A stretch of DNA of 64,000 bases, taken from positions 169,844-233,843 of the forward strand of contig UBXV01000005.1 in assembly GCA_900469625.1 (NCBI GenBank), given 5' to 3'. Under the pieces are notes generated by a model. The model made no database searches. It saw nothing but the letters and a program-made list of their open reading frames with translations, and was not told the DNA's origin. The translations under genes were made by a program, and so were the position numbers. Numbering within the stretch: the stretch's first letter is position 1; each line of letters starts with the position of its first letter. The stretch comes from Hyphomicrobiales bacterium. Its GTDB lineage: Bacteria > Pseudomonadota > Alphaproteobacteria > Rhizobiales > Rhizobiaceae. This document shows positions 32,892-42,390 of this stretch, in pieces.

Positions 32892-35849
32892 ATGCAGGAC
32901 ATGATGGCGGTGCAGGGATGGGGTCTGGAAACGGTGCCGATCAAGCCGGCAAGCCAGGCAGATGCCAAATCCGCGCTGTCGGTGCTGAAGGACATGGCCA
33001 AGGGCCATGTGCAGATCAGCCGTCTGCTTTCGTCCGAAACCCCGTTCAAGGCTTTCGTGGTCGCCGCCTTTGCCTTGTCGCCGTTCCTGCGTGATACCGG
33101 CGGCAGCCAGCCCGGCATCCTCGAGCAGATCCTCTCCGAGCCGCTGCAGGATTTTCTGACCGAGCGCGTGCGGCGCGCGCGGGACGCCTGGGTGCCGGCG
33201 GAGCCCGGCGTGGCGCTCGCCGATACCGAGATCATGACGCGTCTTCGCAAGGCCAAGCGGGAGCTTGCCTTCGCGGTCGCACTTGCCGACCTCGCCCGGC
33301 ACTTCGACGGGCGCGAGACGACGCACTGGCTGAGTGAATTTGCGGGCGCTGCGGTCTCGGCGACGATCGACCATCTGCTCCTGAGCGGCCATCAGGGCGG
33401 CAAGCTGGTGCTCAAGGACGTGGCCGCGCCGAGCGTCGGCTCGGGGGTCGTCGTTCTCGGCATGGGCAAGCTCGGTGCCTTCGAGCTCAACTACTCCTCC
33501 GATATCGATCTCGTGGTATTCTACGATCCGCAGTCCGGCATCATCGTCGATCGCGACGATGCCTCGGAGACTTTCGGCCGCTTGCTGCGCCGCCTTGTCC
33601 GCATTCTCCAGGAGCGCACCGGCGACGGCTACGTCTTTCGCACCGACTTGCGGCTGCGCCCGGATCCGGGTTCGACGCCACTCGCGATCCCGGTCGAGGC
33701 GGCGATGCTCTATTATGAGGGCAGGGGCCAGAACTGGGAGCGTGCCGCCTTCATCAAGGCGCGGCCTGTCGCCGGTGATATCGCCGCGGGCGAGGCCTTC
33801 CTGAAGGAGTTGACCCCCTTCGTCTTTCGCAAATACCTCGATTATGCGGCCATCGCCGACATCCATTCGATCAAGCGGCAGATCCATGCTCACAAGGGCC
33901 ACGGCGAGATTGCGGTCAAGGGCCACAACATCAAGCTCGGCCGCGGGGGCATCCGCGAGATCGAGTTCTTCGTCCAGACGCAGCAGCTGATTGCCGGCGG
34001 CCGCATGCCCGATTTGCGGCTGAAGGCGACCGAACCGATGCTGCGGGCGCTGGTGAAGGCCGGCTGGATCGACGAGACGACGGCAGACGAACTGGTCGAA
34101 GCCTACTGGTTCCTGCGCGATGTCGAACACCGTATCCAGATGGTGCGCGACGAGCAGACCCACGTTTTGCCGGAGACCGAGGCGGAGTTGAAGCGCATCG
34201 CCTTCATGCTCGGCTTCGACGACACGGCCGGTTTCTCCAAGGCGCTGTCGAAGGTTCTGCGCACGGTCGAGCGTCGCTACGCCCAGCTCTTCGAACAGGA
34301 GGCGAAGCTTTCGAGCGAGACCGGCAACCTCGTCTTCACCGGCCAGCGCGACGATCCCGACACGCTCGACACCTTGAGGAAGCTCGGCTTCCAGCGGCCG
34401 TCCGACATCTCGCACACGATCCGCACCTGGCATTACGGGCGCTATCGCGCGACGCAATCAGTGGAGGCACGCGAGCGGTTGACGGAACTGACGCCGCAGC
34501 TGTTGCGCGTCTTCGGCGAGAGCCGGCGCGCCGACGAGGCGCTCCTGCGCTTCGATCACTTCATTTCCGGCCTGCCGGCCGGCATCCAGCTGTTTTCGCT
34601 GCTTGGGAACAATCCAAGGCTCCTGTCGCTGATCGTCAACGTCATGTCGTCGGCGCCGCGGCTTGCCGAGATCATCGCGGCGCGGCCGCATGTGTTCGAC
34701 GGCATGCTGGATCCGGGCCTGCTGGCGGAGCTGCCGACGAGGGACTATCTCGCGCCGCGCATCGCCAACTTCGTTGCCGGCGGTCGCCATTATGAGGAGG
34801 TGCTCGACCGGCTGCGCATCATCGCCGCCGAGCAGCGCTTCCTGATCGGCATTCGCCTTTTGACCGGTTCGATCTCCGGGGCGCAGGCCGGCCGTGCCTT
34901 CACCGATCTCGCGGATCTGATCATCGCTGCGGCGGTCGATGCGGTGCTTGCCGAAATGCGTTCGGTCCACGGCGATTTCAAGGGCGGGCGCATCGTCGTC
35001 GTCGGCATGGGCAAGCTCGGCAGTCATGAACTGACGGCTGGCTCCGACGTCGATCTCATCCTGCTCTACGACTATGACGACGCCGCCTCGGAATCGGACG
35101 GCGGCAAACCGCTCGATCCGACGCGCTATTTCACCCGACTGACGCAGCGCCTGATCGCGGCACTTTCGGCCCCGACCGCCGAGGGCGTGCTTTACGAGGT
35201 CGACATGCGGCTGAGGCCCTCCGGCAACAAGGGGCCGGTCGCCACCCGCATCAATGCCTTTGCCAAGTATCAGCGTGAAGAGGCCTGGACCTGGGAGCAC
35301 CTGGCCCTGACGCGCGCCCGCTGCATCTGCGGCGACGGCAGCCTGAAGGCCGAGGCCGACGCGATCTTTGCCGAAGTGCTCGGAAAGAAGCGCGATATCG
35401 CCAAGGTCAGCGCCGATGTGATCTCGATGCGCGAGATGATCGACAGCGAGAAGCCGCCGCGCGACATCTGGGACTTCAAGCTTATCCCCGGCGGTCTCGT
35501 CGATATCGAATTCATCGCGCAGTATCTGGCGCTTGTCGCGCCGGCAAAGGGCGTGGCGCCGCTTGCCGCCGGTGCCCACACCGCCGACGCCTTGAAGGTG
35601 CTCGGGGCCGAGCTGATGAACCCCAACGATCTCGATACGGTGATGGAGGCGCTCAGCCTCCTGACCGAGCTGTCGCAGATCGTGCGCTTGTGCATCGAAG
35701 GGGAGTTCGACCCGAAGGAAGCGCCCGCCGGTCTCGTTGACCTCGTCTGCCGGGCCGGGGACTATCCCGACCTCAAGACGCTGGAGGCCGACATCAAGCG
35801 GCTGTCGAAGTCCGTTCGACGGATTTTTCAGTCGGTGGTTTCGGGGTAG
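32892..35849 (+). CDS. glnE: GlnE bifunctional glutamine synthetase adenylyltransferase
   Basis: A 985-residue enzyme with two nucleotidyltransferase modules. The N-terminal deadenylylase has GMGKLGAFELNYSSDIDLVV near residues 189-208; the C-terminal adenylylase has GMGKLGSHELTAGSDVDLIL near 704-723. Helical GlnD_UR_UTase-like domains follow each. It adds or removes AMP on glutamine synthetase in response to PII and glutamine, shutting down ammonium assimilation in N-rich cells. Start is ATG 32892, preceded by GGGGAG; a TTG at 32868 is in frame. Its end overlaps the convergent pleC gene by 22 bases. Confidence 0.96.
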   Translation: MQDMMAVQGWGLETVPIKPASQADAKSALSVLKDMAKGHVQISRLLSSETPFKAFVVAAFALSPFLRDTGGSQPGILEQILSEPLQDFLTERVRRARDAWVPAEPGVALADTEIMTRLRKAKRELAFAVALADLARHFDGRETTHWLSEFAGAAVSATIDHLLLSGHQGGKLVLKDVAAPSVGSGVVVLGMGKLGAFELNYSSDIDLVVFYDPQSGIIVDRDDASETFGRLLRRLVRILQERTGDGYVFRTDLRLRPDPGSTPLAIPVEAAMLYYEGRGQNWERAAFIKARPVAGDIAAGEAFLKELTPFVFRKYLDYAAIADIHSIKRQIHAHKGHGEIAVKGHNIKLGRGGIREIEFFVQTQQLIAGGRMPDLRLKATEPMLRALVKAGWIDETTADELVEAYWFLRDVEHRIQMVRDEQTHVLPETEAELKRIAFMLGFDDTAGFSKALSKVLRTVERRYAQLFEQEAKLSSETGNLVFTGQRDDPDTLDTLRKLGFQRPSDISHTIRTWHYGRYRATQSVEARERLTELTPQLLRVFGESRRADEALLRFDHFISGLPAGIQLFSLLGNNPRLLSLIVNVMSSAPRLAEIIAARPHVFDGMLDPGLLAELPTRDYLAPRIANFVAGGRHYEEVLDRLRIIAAEQRFLIGIRLLTGSISGAQAGRAFTDLADLIIAAAVDAVLAEMRSVHGDFKGGRIVVVGMGKLGSHELTAGSDVDLILLYDYDDAASESDGGKPLDPTRYFTRLTQRLIAALSAPTAEGVLYEVDMRLRPSGNKGPVATRINAFAKYQREEAWTWEHLALTRARCICGDGSLKAEADAIFAEVLGKKRDIAKVSADVISMREMIDSEKPPRDIWDFKLIPGGLVDIEFIAQYLALVAPAKGVAPLAAGAHTADALKVLGAELMNPNDLDTVMEALSLLTELSQIVRLCIEGEFDPKEAPAGLVDLVCRAGDYPDLKTLEADIKRLSKSVRRIFQSVVSG

Positions 35850-38179
35850 GACTGCGGGTCGCCATCGCGATCCGGCATGCGCAGCGAAATGATCGTGCCG
35901 ATGTTCTCGGTGGAATGGATCTTCATCGTTCCGCCGTGAAGGCGCGTCAGCGACCGTGAAATCGCCAGCCCGAGGCCGGAGCCGCCCTTGCTCTTGGCAT
36001 ATTGGCTCTGCACCTGCTCGAAGGGCTGGCCGATTTTCTGAAGCGCGTCACGCGGGATGCCGATGCCGGAATCGGCGATCGTCAGCGTCACGGCACCCGT
36101 AACCTTGCGGGCGCGCAACGAAATCCGTCCGCCTTCGTTGGTGAACTTGACGGCGTTCGACAGGAGGTTGAGCAGCACCTGCTTCATTGCCCGCCGATCG
36201 GCAACGACGGTCAGGCCCGCGGCGATATGCTGGACCACGTGGATGTTCTTCTGCAGCGCCGGGATCGTGGTGAAGCGGATCGTCTCCTCGATCAGCGGCG
36301 CGAGATCGATCGTCTCGCGGCTGATGCGCATGTGCCCGGCCTCGATCTTCGACATGTCGAGGATGTCGTTGATGACGTTCAGCAGATGCTTGCCGCTTTC
36401 GTGAATGTCGCGCGAGTACTCGTCGTATTTCTCCGAACCGAGCGGCCCGAACATCTGGGTCTGCAGGATCTCGGAAAAGCCCAGAATGGCGTTGAGCGGG
36501 GTCCTGAGTTCATGGGACATGTTCGCCAGGAATTCCGACTTGGCGCGGTTTGCCGCCTCGGCGCGTTCTTTTTCCGCCTGGTAATTGGAGTTGGCGATCG
36601 AAAGCTCGGTCTTCTGCCGCTCCAGCGTCATGCGCGAGGCAGAGAGGTCGCCGATGGTGGCCATCAGCCGTCGCTCGGATTCGCGCAGCCGCACCTGGTG
36701 TCGTTTCAGAAGCGTGATGTCGGTGCCCACAGACACGAGACCGCCGTCGCGCGTGCGCCGCTCGTTGATCTGCAGCCAGCGCTCGTCGGCGAGCTGCACC
36801 TCGGTCGTCTGCGAATGGTTGCTGCGGTCGGGGTCCGCGATGCGGCGCTCCACCACCGGGCGGGCCGCCGCCGCGTGAACGGCGATGCGCTCCGTGCCGG
36901 GCACCAGCACGTGGTCCGGAAGCTTGTAGGCTTCCTGGTAGTGTGTGTTGCACATGACCAGCCGATCCTGCTTGTCCCAGAGCACGAAGGCTTCGGACGT
37001 GCATTCGATGGCATCGGCCAGGCGCTGGTCTGCCTCCGCATAGCGCTGGGCAAGGCGATGCTGCTCGGTGACATCCATGGCAATGCCGATGAGATGGGCG
37101 CGGCCGGAGACGGTGCGAATGATCTCCGCGCGGGCACGCAGCCAGACATAGTGGCCGTCCGCATGACGCATGCGGAACACCTGGTCGATCTGGCGTGCAT
37201 CGCCGCGGGCGATCGTGCGCGCGACCCCGTAGATGCCGCGATCGTCAGGGTGCATCAGCCGCGCGGCATCGCCGAAGGAGAGCACGCTGCTTTCGCCGGG
37301 CATGCCCAGCATTTCGTACATCGAACGCGACCAGAATAGCCGCCGGTTGGCAAGATCGAAATCCCAGAGACCGCAGCGTCCGCGCGACAGCGCGGTCTCC
37401 ACCCGCAGGTTGGATTCCACGAACACCGAATCGGCGTCGCGGGCGCGCTTGGCCTGGATGTAATAGGCGTAGAGCACCACCAGCAGGATCGCCGATATGC
37501 CGGCAAACAGCGTCACATTGAGCGAGACCTCGTCGCGCCACGCCGTTTCCAGCTGTGTCACCGGCGTTGCCGCCAGGATGACGCCGGCCGCGTCCGGCAA
37601 CTGTGCGAGGGCTACGATATGGTCGATGCCGTCGATCGCCGTCTTCATGACGCTGGAATGCTCGCCGTAATATTGCAGCGTGGCGATGTCTGGCGCCACC
37701 GAGGCGAGCGTTCGACCGATCAAGGGCACGCCATCCGGCGTGCTGGCAAAGATCCTGCCATCCTTGCGCACGGTGAGAAGGTACATGCCCGGGTCGAGCA
37801 TGGCGGTCGGCAGGAACTGGGTCAGCCGTTGTTCGGCGTCCCAACGTCGTCCCTCTTCGAACAGAGTCGATCCGTCGGCCTGGAACGCTGCGACAGCCGT
37901 GGCGGCGGCAAGCCCGACGGTCTGGCGCGAGCTGTCCTCCATGCGGCTGTGTTCGTCCATGATGCCCGACATGCGCGAAACGGCGACAATGATCAGGAAC
38001 GCGATGATGAGGATCGGGATGGAACGCTTGAGAATAGGCTCCGCGCTCGCCAGACGCTGCGACGTCGGCTCGGCGAAAATCTTCGCCTGCGATATGAACT
38101 CGCGCTCGAGGCCCGTGAAGCCTGGAAGCCTGAGTCGCAACCGCCCGTCGGCTGCGCTCGCTGGTCGCGCGTCCGCCAT
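35828..38179 (-). CDS. pleC: PleC-like PAS histidine kinase/phosphatase
   Basis: A 783-residue kinase from ATG 38179 (a TTG at 38188 adds three residues). Membrane helices at about 51-68 and 221-240 flank a periplasmic domain; two PAS regions (about 262-375 and 382-492), a coiled linker, HisKA with His556 in FLANMSHELRTPLNAILGF, and HATPase_c (LLSNAVKFTNEG; DSGIGIPRDALQ; GSGLGLAISRSL). The size, double PAS and position next to glnE match PleC of rhizobia, the DivK phosphatase/kinase that opposes DivJ and sets polarity and CtrA activity. Convergent with glnE, overlapping by 22 bases. Confidence 0.85.
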   Translation of the reverse strand: MADARPASAADGRLRLRLPGFTGLEREFISQAKIFAEPTSQRLASAEPILKRSIPILIIAFLIIVAVSRMSGIMDEHSRMEDSSRQTVGLAAATAVAAFQADGSTLFEEGRRWDAEQRLTQFLPTAMLDPGMYLLTVRKDGRIFASTPDGVPLIGRTLASVAPDIATLQYYGEHSSVMKTAIDGIDHIVALAQLPDAAGVILAATPVTQLETAWRDEVSLNVTLFAGISAILLVVLYAYYIQAKRARDADSVFVESNLRVETALSRGRCGLWDFDLANRRLFWSRSMYEMLGMPGESSVLSFGDAARLMHPDDRGIYGVARTIARGDARQIDQVFRMRHADGHYVWLRARAEIIRTVSGRAHLIGIAMDVTEQHRLAQRYAEADQRLADAIECTSEAFVLWDKQDRLVMCNTHYQEAYKLPDHVLVPGTERIAVHAAAARPVVERRIADPDRSNHSQTTEVQLADERWLQINERRTRDGGLVSVGTDITLLKRHQVRLRESERRLMATIGDLSASRMTLERQKTELSIANSNYQAEKERAEAANRAKSEFLANMSHELRTPLNAILGFSEILQTQMFGPLGSEKYDEYSRDIHESGKHLLNVINDILDMSKIEAGHMRISRETIDLAPLIEETIRFTTIPALQKNIHVVQHIAAGLTVVADRRAMKQVLLNLLSNAVKFTNEGGRISLRARKVTGAVTLTIADSGIGIPRDALQKIGQPFEQVQSQYAKSKGGSGLGLAISRSLTRLHGGTMKIHSTENIGTIISLRMPDRDGDPQSYPETTD

Positions 38180-38275
38180 CTTACCCAATGTGAAACCCTC
38201 TGATGATTCGGCGCGCCGCTCGCCCGAATCTGACTCAATGAATCACAGGGCGATTCGCCTTGTCCAGAGCAAAGG

Positions 38276-38292
38276 ATAAAGATTTGTTAACC
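38276..38292 (+). promoter_or_regulatory. CtrA-like site upstream of pleC (one mismatch)
   Basis: ATAA-N7-TTAACC (38276-38279, 38287-38292), one base off the CtrA consensus and with the correct 11-base phasing. It lies about 100 bases upstream of the pleC ATG and downstream of the pepN terminator. Confidence 0.4.
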
Positions 38293-38305
38293 ATTTCTTA
38301 TCGTT

Positions 38306-38345
38306 GGAAAATAATAGGCCGGGTCGCGCGAGCGACCCGGCCTAT
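38306..38345 (-). terminator. Rho-independent terminator of pepN
   Basis: A perfect 14-bp stem (38314-38327 with 38332-38345) with a GCGA tetraloop, containing GGCCGGGTCGC. On the minus strand it continues ATTATTTTCC. It lies 28 bases after the pepN stop and separates pepN from pleC. Confidence 0.88.
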
Positions 38346-38372
38346 CGATAACACCTGTTTTTCCCAGGCTTT

Positions 38373-41021
38373 TCAGGCCTTGAGCATGCGCTCGACGATA
38401 TCGCTGACATCGGCCGAAAGCGTCGTCGCAGCGGCGATTTCCTTCAGCGCATTGCGCGCATGGTCGGCGCGCCCGTCCTCGAGCGAGCGCCAGGAACGCA
38501 TCGACGTCAAAATGCGGGCGGCGAGTTGCGGGTTGCGCGGATCGATATCGAGGATCTGCCTGGCGAGGAAACGGTAGCCCTCTCCGTCGGCACGGTTGAA
38601 GCCGGTCGGATTGGCAAAGGCATAGCTGCCGACGAGCGAGCGCACGCGGTTGGGATTGTTGCCGTTGAAGAGCGGCTCGGTCATCAGGGTTTTGATGCGA
38701 TCGAGCGTCGCGGCTCCGGGGATCGTCGCCTGGACCGCGAACCACTTGTCGATGACGAGTGCGTTGTCGGCGAACCGCTTGCGGAAGGTCGCCAGTGCCT
38801 CGCTCGTCTCGGAGGCGTCCGGGAACCGGTGTGCGAGCAGGCCCAGCGCATGGCTGAGGTCGGTCATGTTGTCTGCGGCGGCGAAAGCTTCGGCCGCTCG
38901 TACCGGCTTGTCCTCGCCATGGACGAGATAGGTCAGTGCGGCGTTGCGCAAGGCGCGGCGCCCGGCACTTTGTGCGTCCGGGCTGAAGGTGCCCGACGAC
39001 GCCATTTCGCTGACCAGTCGAAGGAAAGTCTCGCGGCCGGCCACGGCGATCGCCTTGAGCACCTGTTGGCGGGCAGCGTGGATCGCGTCGGGATCGTTGT
39101 CGGCGCCGATCTCGCGGGAGATGTCGGCCTCGCTTGGCAGCGACAGCGCCTGCGAGCGGAAGGCCGGTTCGAGATTGTCGTCGGCCGCCGCATCGATCAG
39201 GCCGTCGATGAGAGCGCTTTCGACCGTGACGACCTTGCCCGCGCGAACGCTTGCCGTGGCCTTTACCAGATTGGCGAGCGCAATGGCGTTGAGGGCCTGC
39301 CAGCGGGCGAAGAGATCGCTTTCGTGCCGGGCGATCAGCGCCAGATCGTCGTCGGTCTGCTCGATATGCAGGTTGATCGGCGCGGAGAAGCCGCGATTGA
39401 ACGAAGGCACGGGCCGCGACGTGACGCCCGAAAACACCACCGTCTGCTTGCGCTCGGTCAGGTGCAGCACGTCGCCGGTGATGTCGGCACCCGAAGCGTT
39501 TGAAAGGTCGGCTTCCGCCCCGTTTTCAAGCAGCAAGGCCATGCGCAGCGGAATGTGCATCGGCTCCTTGGCGCTTTGCCCCGGCGTCGGCGGCAGGGTC
39601 TGTTCGAGCGAGAGAGTGAAGGTCCGTTTGGAGGCGTCATAGGCGCCGGAGGCCGTCACTAGCGGCGTTCCCGCCTGGTGATACCAGAGCGAGAACTGGC
39701 CAAGGTCGCGGCCGCTGACCTCGGCAAAGCACGCGATGAAATCCTCGATCGTCACCGCCTGGCCGTCGTGGCGTTCGAAGTAGAGATCCATGCCCTTCTT
39801 GAACAGGTCGCGACCGAGAAGCGTCGCGATCATGCGGGTGACCTCGGAGCCCTTCTCATAGACTGTCGTCGTGTAGAAGTTGTTGATTTCGCGGTATTTC
39901 GTCGGCCGTACCGGATGGGCGAGGGGGCCTGCGTCCTCGGGAAACTGCTCCGATTTCAGGTGCCGGACCTCGGCGATGCGCTTGACGGCACGCGAGCGCA
40001 TGTCGGCGGAAAACTCATGGTCGCGATAGACCGTCAGTCCTTCCTTGAGGCACAGCTGGAACCAGTCGCGGCAGGTGATGCGATTGCCGGTCCAGTTGTG
40101 GAAGTACTCGTGGGCGATGATCGCTTCGATGTTGGCGTAGTCGGCGTCCGTCGCCGTTTCCGGGTCGGCCAGCACGTATTTGTCGTTGAAGACGTTGAGC
40201 CCCTTGTTCTCCATGGCCCCCATGTTGAAGTCCGAGACGGCGACGATCATGAAGATATCCAGATCGTATTCGCGACCGAACACGTCTTCGTCCCACTTCA
40301 TCGAGCGCTTCAGCGCGTCCATGGCGTAGGATGCGCGCGGCTCCTTGCCGTGCTCGACGTAGATCTTCAGCGCGACCTCGCGGCCCGACAGGGTAGTGAA
40401 CGTGTCTTCGACGACGCCGAGGTCGCCGGCAACCAGCGCGAAGAGATAGCTGGGTTTCGGATGCGGATCGAACCAGGCGGCGAAATGCCGGCCGTCGCCC
40501 ATGTCGGCGCCACCGAGATAGTTGCCGTTGGAAAGCAAGAGCGGTGCGGATTTCTTGTCGGCGATGATGTTGACCGTATAGACGGCGAGAACGTCGGGAC
40601 GATCCGGGAAATAGGTGATGCGGCGGAAGCCTTCCGCCTCGCACTGCGTGCAATAGACGCTGTTGGTGCGGTAGAGACCCATCAGCTTGGTGTTGGTCTC
40701 GGGCGAGAGCATCGTGGTGATCGTGACTTCGAACGGCGCGGTCTCGGGCAGGCCCCGGATCGTCAGCGTGTCGTCGGTCACGTCGTAGAGCGTGGTTGCG
40801 AGCTCTTCCTGGTCGAGCAGCAGGCCGGTCATGACGAGGTCGTCGCCGTCGAGCACCAGGGCCGCCGATGCGTCGACGCCCTCCCGCCGATGCAGGATCA
40901 GCCGCGCTTCGACCTTGGTTTCCTTCGGGTCGAGTTCGAAGGTCAGATCCACTCTTTCAAGAACGAAGTCGGTCGGCCGGTAGTCTTCCAGATGAATGAT
41001 CTGGCCAGTATTTGTCCGCAT
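38373..41021 (-). CDS. pepN: PepN aminopeptidase N (M1 family)
   Basis: An 882-residue zinc metallopeptidase. The exopeptidase motif GAMEN is at 268-272 and the zinc site is HEYFH (His304, Glu305, His308) with Glu327 in LKEGLTVYRDHEF. The four-domain M1 arrangement with a long helical C-terminal half fits the roughly 870 residues of E. coli PepN. It removes N-terminal amino acids from cytosolic peptides. Start is ATG 41021 (MRTNTGQIIHLEDY), the family start; the frame is open to 41156 without support. Monocistronic, with its own terminator. Confidence 0.96.
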   Translation of the reverse strand: MRTNTGQIIHLEDYRPTDFVLERVDLTFELDPKETKVEARLILHRREGVDASAALVLDGDDLVMTGLLLDQEELATTLYDVTDDTLTIRGLPETAPFEVTITTMLSPETNTKLMGLYRTNSVYCTQCEAEGFRRITYFPDRPDVLAVYTVNIIADKKSAPLLLSNGNYLGGADMGDGRHFAAWFDPHPKPSYLFALVAGDLGVVEDTFTTLSGREVALKIYVEHGKEPRASYAMDALKRSMKWDEDVFGREYDLDIFMIVAVSDFNMGAMENKGLNVFNDKYVLADPETATDADYANIEAIIAHEYFHNWTGNRITCRDWFQLCLKEGLTVYRDHEFSADMRSRAVKRIAEVRHLKSEQFPEDAGPLAHPVRPTKYREINNFYTTTVYEKGSEVTRMIATLLGRDLFKKGMDLYFERHDGQAVTIEDFIACFAEVSGRDLGQFSLWYHQAGTPLVTASGAYDASKRTFTLSLEQTLPPTPGQSAKEPMHIPLRMALLLENGAEADLSNASGADITGDVLHLTERKQTVVFSGVTSRPVPSFNRGFSAPINLHIEQTDDDLALIARHESDLFARWQALNAIALANLVKATASVRAGKVVTVESALIDGLIDAAADDNLEPAFRSQALSLPSEADISREIGADNDPDAIHAARQQVLKAIAVAGRETFLRLVSEMASSGTFSPDAQSAGRRALRNAALTYLVHGEDKPVRAAEAFAAADNMTDLSHALGLLAHRFPDASETSEALATFRKRFADNALVIDKWFAVQATIPGAATLDRIKTLMTEPLFNGNNPNRVRSLVGSYAFANPTGFNRADGEGYRFLARQILDIDPRNPQLAARILTSMRSWRSLEDGRADHARNALKEIAAATTLSADVSDIVERMLKA

Positions 41022-41442
41022 GGTCAGTCCCGCTCGCGCCTTGCTACTGGTGGATTTGTAGAGGGCGCTTGTGATGGTGAAAAGGCCAAAGGGCGAAAAG
41101 CCGGATATGCCACACGATTGTGATGCCGGCGACCGCACTTCCGGCAGAAAAGACATGGTGTCCGGTGTTCTTCCCGCTCCCTTATCTCCCTGACGTGTAT
41201 CGAAGTGGCACTAACAAGAAATAAACCGGAAAGGTTTTTTTCGACCTCGCTAAAGAAATCTTCATCCACGGCGCCATGACTTCGAATTCATCAAGAAAAA
41301 ACGCAAGTCATCAAGAAGTTTGATCCGACTTTCGGTGGCAGCGCGGCTAGAGTGGCGTGGTTCTCCGGTGAGCCTCTCACCAAATCTCCCAAACTGTCGC
41401 CGCTGCGGTCCTTGTCCGCGGAGGCTTGAAAAGTGCTTTTCC
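41022..41442. other. divergent intergenic region pepN / EamA
   Basis: About 421 bases carrying the promoters of two divergent genes. A weak hairpin AAACC/GGTTT followed by T occurs near 41224-41240. No small gene is recognised. Confidence 0.4.
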
Positions 41443-42381
41443 ATGGATGCCGAAGTCGAAGACCCGATGAAGGGGATCCTGCTCAAGGTCCTGTCGGTCG
41501 TCATTTTCGTTTGCATGTCGACGTTGATCAAGGCGGCCGGGAGCGAGATGGCCACGGGCCAGATCACGTTTTACCGCTCCGCCTTCGCCATGGTGCCGAT
41601 CCTCGGCTATCTCGCCCTGCGGGGGAAATTGCGCGATGCGTTCAAGACCAAGGACATCGTCGGCCATATCACCCGCGGTTTCGTCGGTATCCTGGCGATG
41701 AGCTTCGGGTTTTACGGCCTCGTCCATCTGCCTCTGCCCGAAGCCATTGCCATCGGCTATGCCATGCCGCTGATCGCCGTCGCCTTTGCCGCGATCTTTC
41801 TCGGCGAGACCGTCCGGCTCTATCGCTGGTCCGCCGTCGTCATCGGTCTGGTCGGTGTCATGATCATCACCTGGCCGCGACTGACGCTGTTTCGCGATGG
41901 TGGCCTTGGATCCTCCGAGGCGCTCGGGGCGGCGGCCGTGCTGGTCTCGGCTGCCCTCGGCGCGATCGCCATGGTTCTGGTCAGAAAGCTGGTGAAGGCC
42001 GAACGCACCCACACGATCGTGCTCTATTTCTCGCTGTCGGCCTCGGTCTTTTCGCTCGCAACACTGCCTTTCGGCTGGCCGAGCATCTCGACAGAGGCTT
42101 TCCTGCTGCTGATGGTTGCGGGTTTCTGTGGCGGCGTCGCGCAGATCCTGCTGACGGAAAGCTACCGTCACGCGGACATGTCGACGATCGCGCCGTTCGA
42201 ATATACGTCGATCGTGCTTGGCCTGATCATCGGCTATTTTCTGTTCGAAGACGTTCCAACGAGCACCATGCTGATCGGCACTGCCATTGTCGTCGGCGCC
42301 GGCATCTTCATCATCTTTCGAGAGCATAAGCTTGGTCTGGAGCGCAGGGGCGCCCGCAAGCATGTCACGCCGCAGGGCTGA
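41443..42381 (+). CDS. EamA/DMT-superfamily transporter
   Basis: A 312-residue membrane protein with ten predicted helices in two EamA repeats (VCMSTLIKAAGSEMATGQITFYRSAFAMVP; later LLLMVAGFCGGVAQILLTESYRHADMSTIAPFEYTSIVLGLIIGYFLFED). Such DMT proteins (RhaT/YdcZ/EamA type) export amino acids or other metabolites; the substrate is not predictable. Start ATG 41443, with ATG 41467 possible. Convergent with the MFS gene, 9 bases apart. Confidence 0.85.
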   Translation: MDAEVEDPMKGILLKVLSVVIFVCMSTLIKAAGSEMATGQITFYRSAFAMVPILGYLALRGKLRDAFKTKDIVGHITRGFVGILAMSFGFYGLVHLPLPEAIAIGYAMPLIAVAFAAIFLGETVRLYRWSAVVIGLVGVMIITWPRLTLFRDGGLGSSEALGAAAVLVSAALGAIAMVLVRKLVKAERTHTIVLYFSLSASVFSLATLPFGWPSISTEAFLLLMVAGFCGGVAQILLTESYRHADMSTIAPFEYTSIVLGLIIGYFLFEDVPTSTMLIGTAIVVGAGIFIIFREHKLGLERRGARKHVTPQG

Positions 42382-42390
42382 CGCGCGCGC

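Noticed and set aside
41224-41240. Small hairpin with T run between pepN and the EamA gene
   Set aside because: Only a 5-bp stem, located in a divergent promoter region where no transcript should end.
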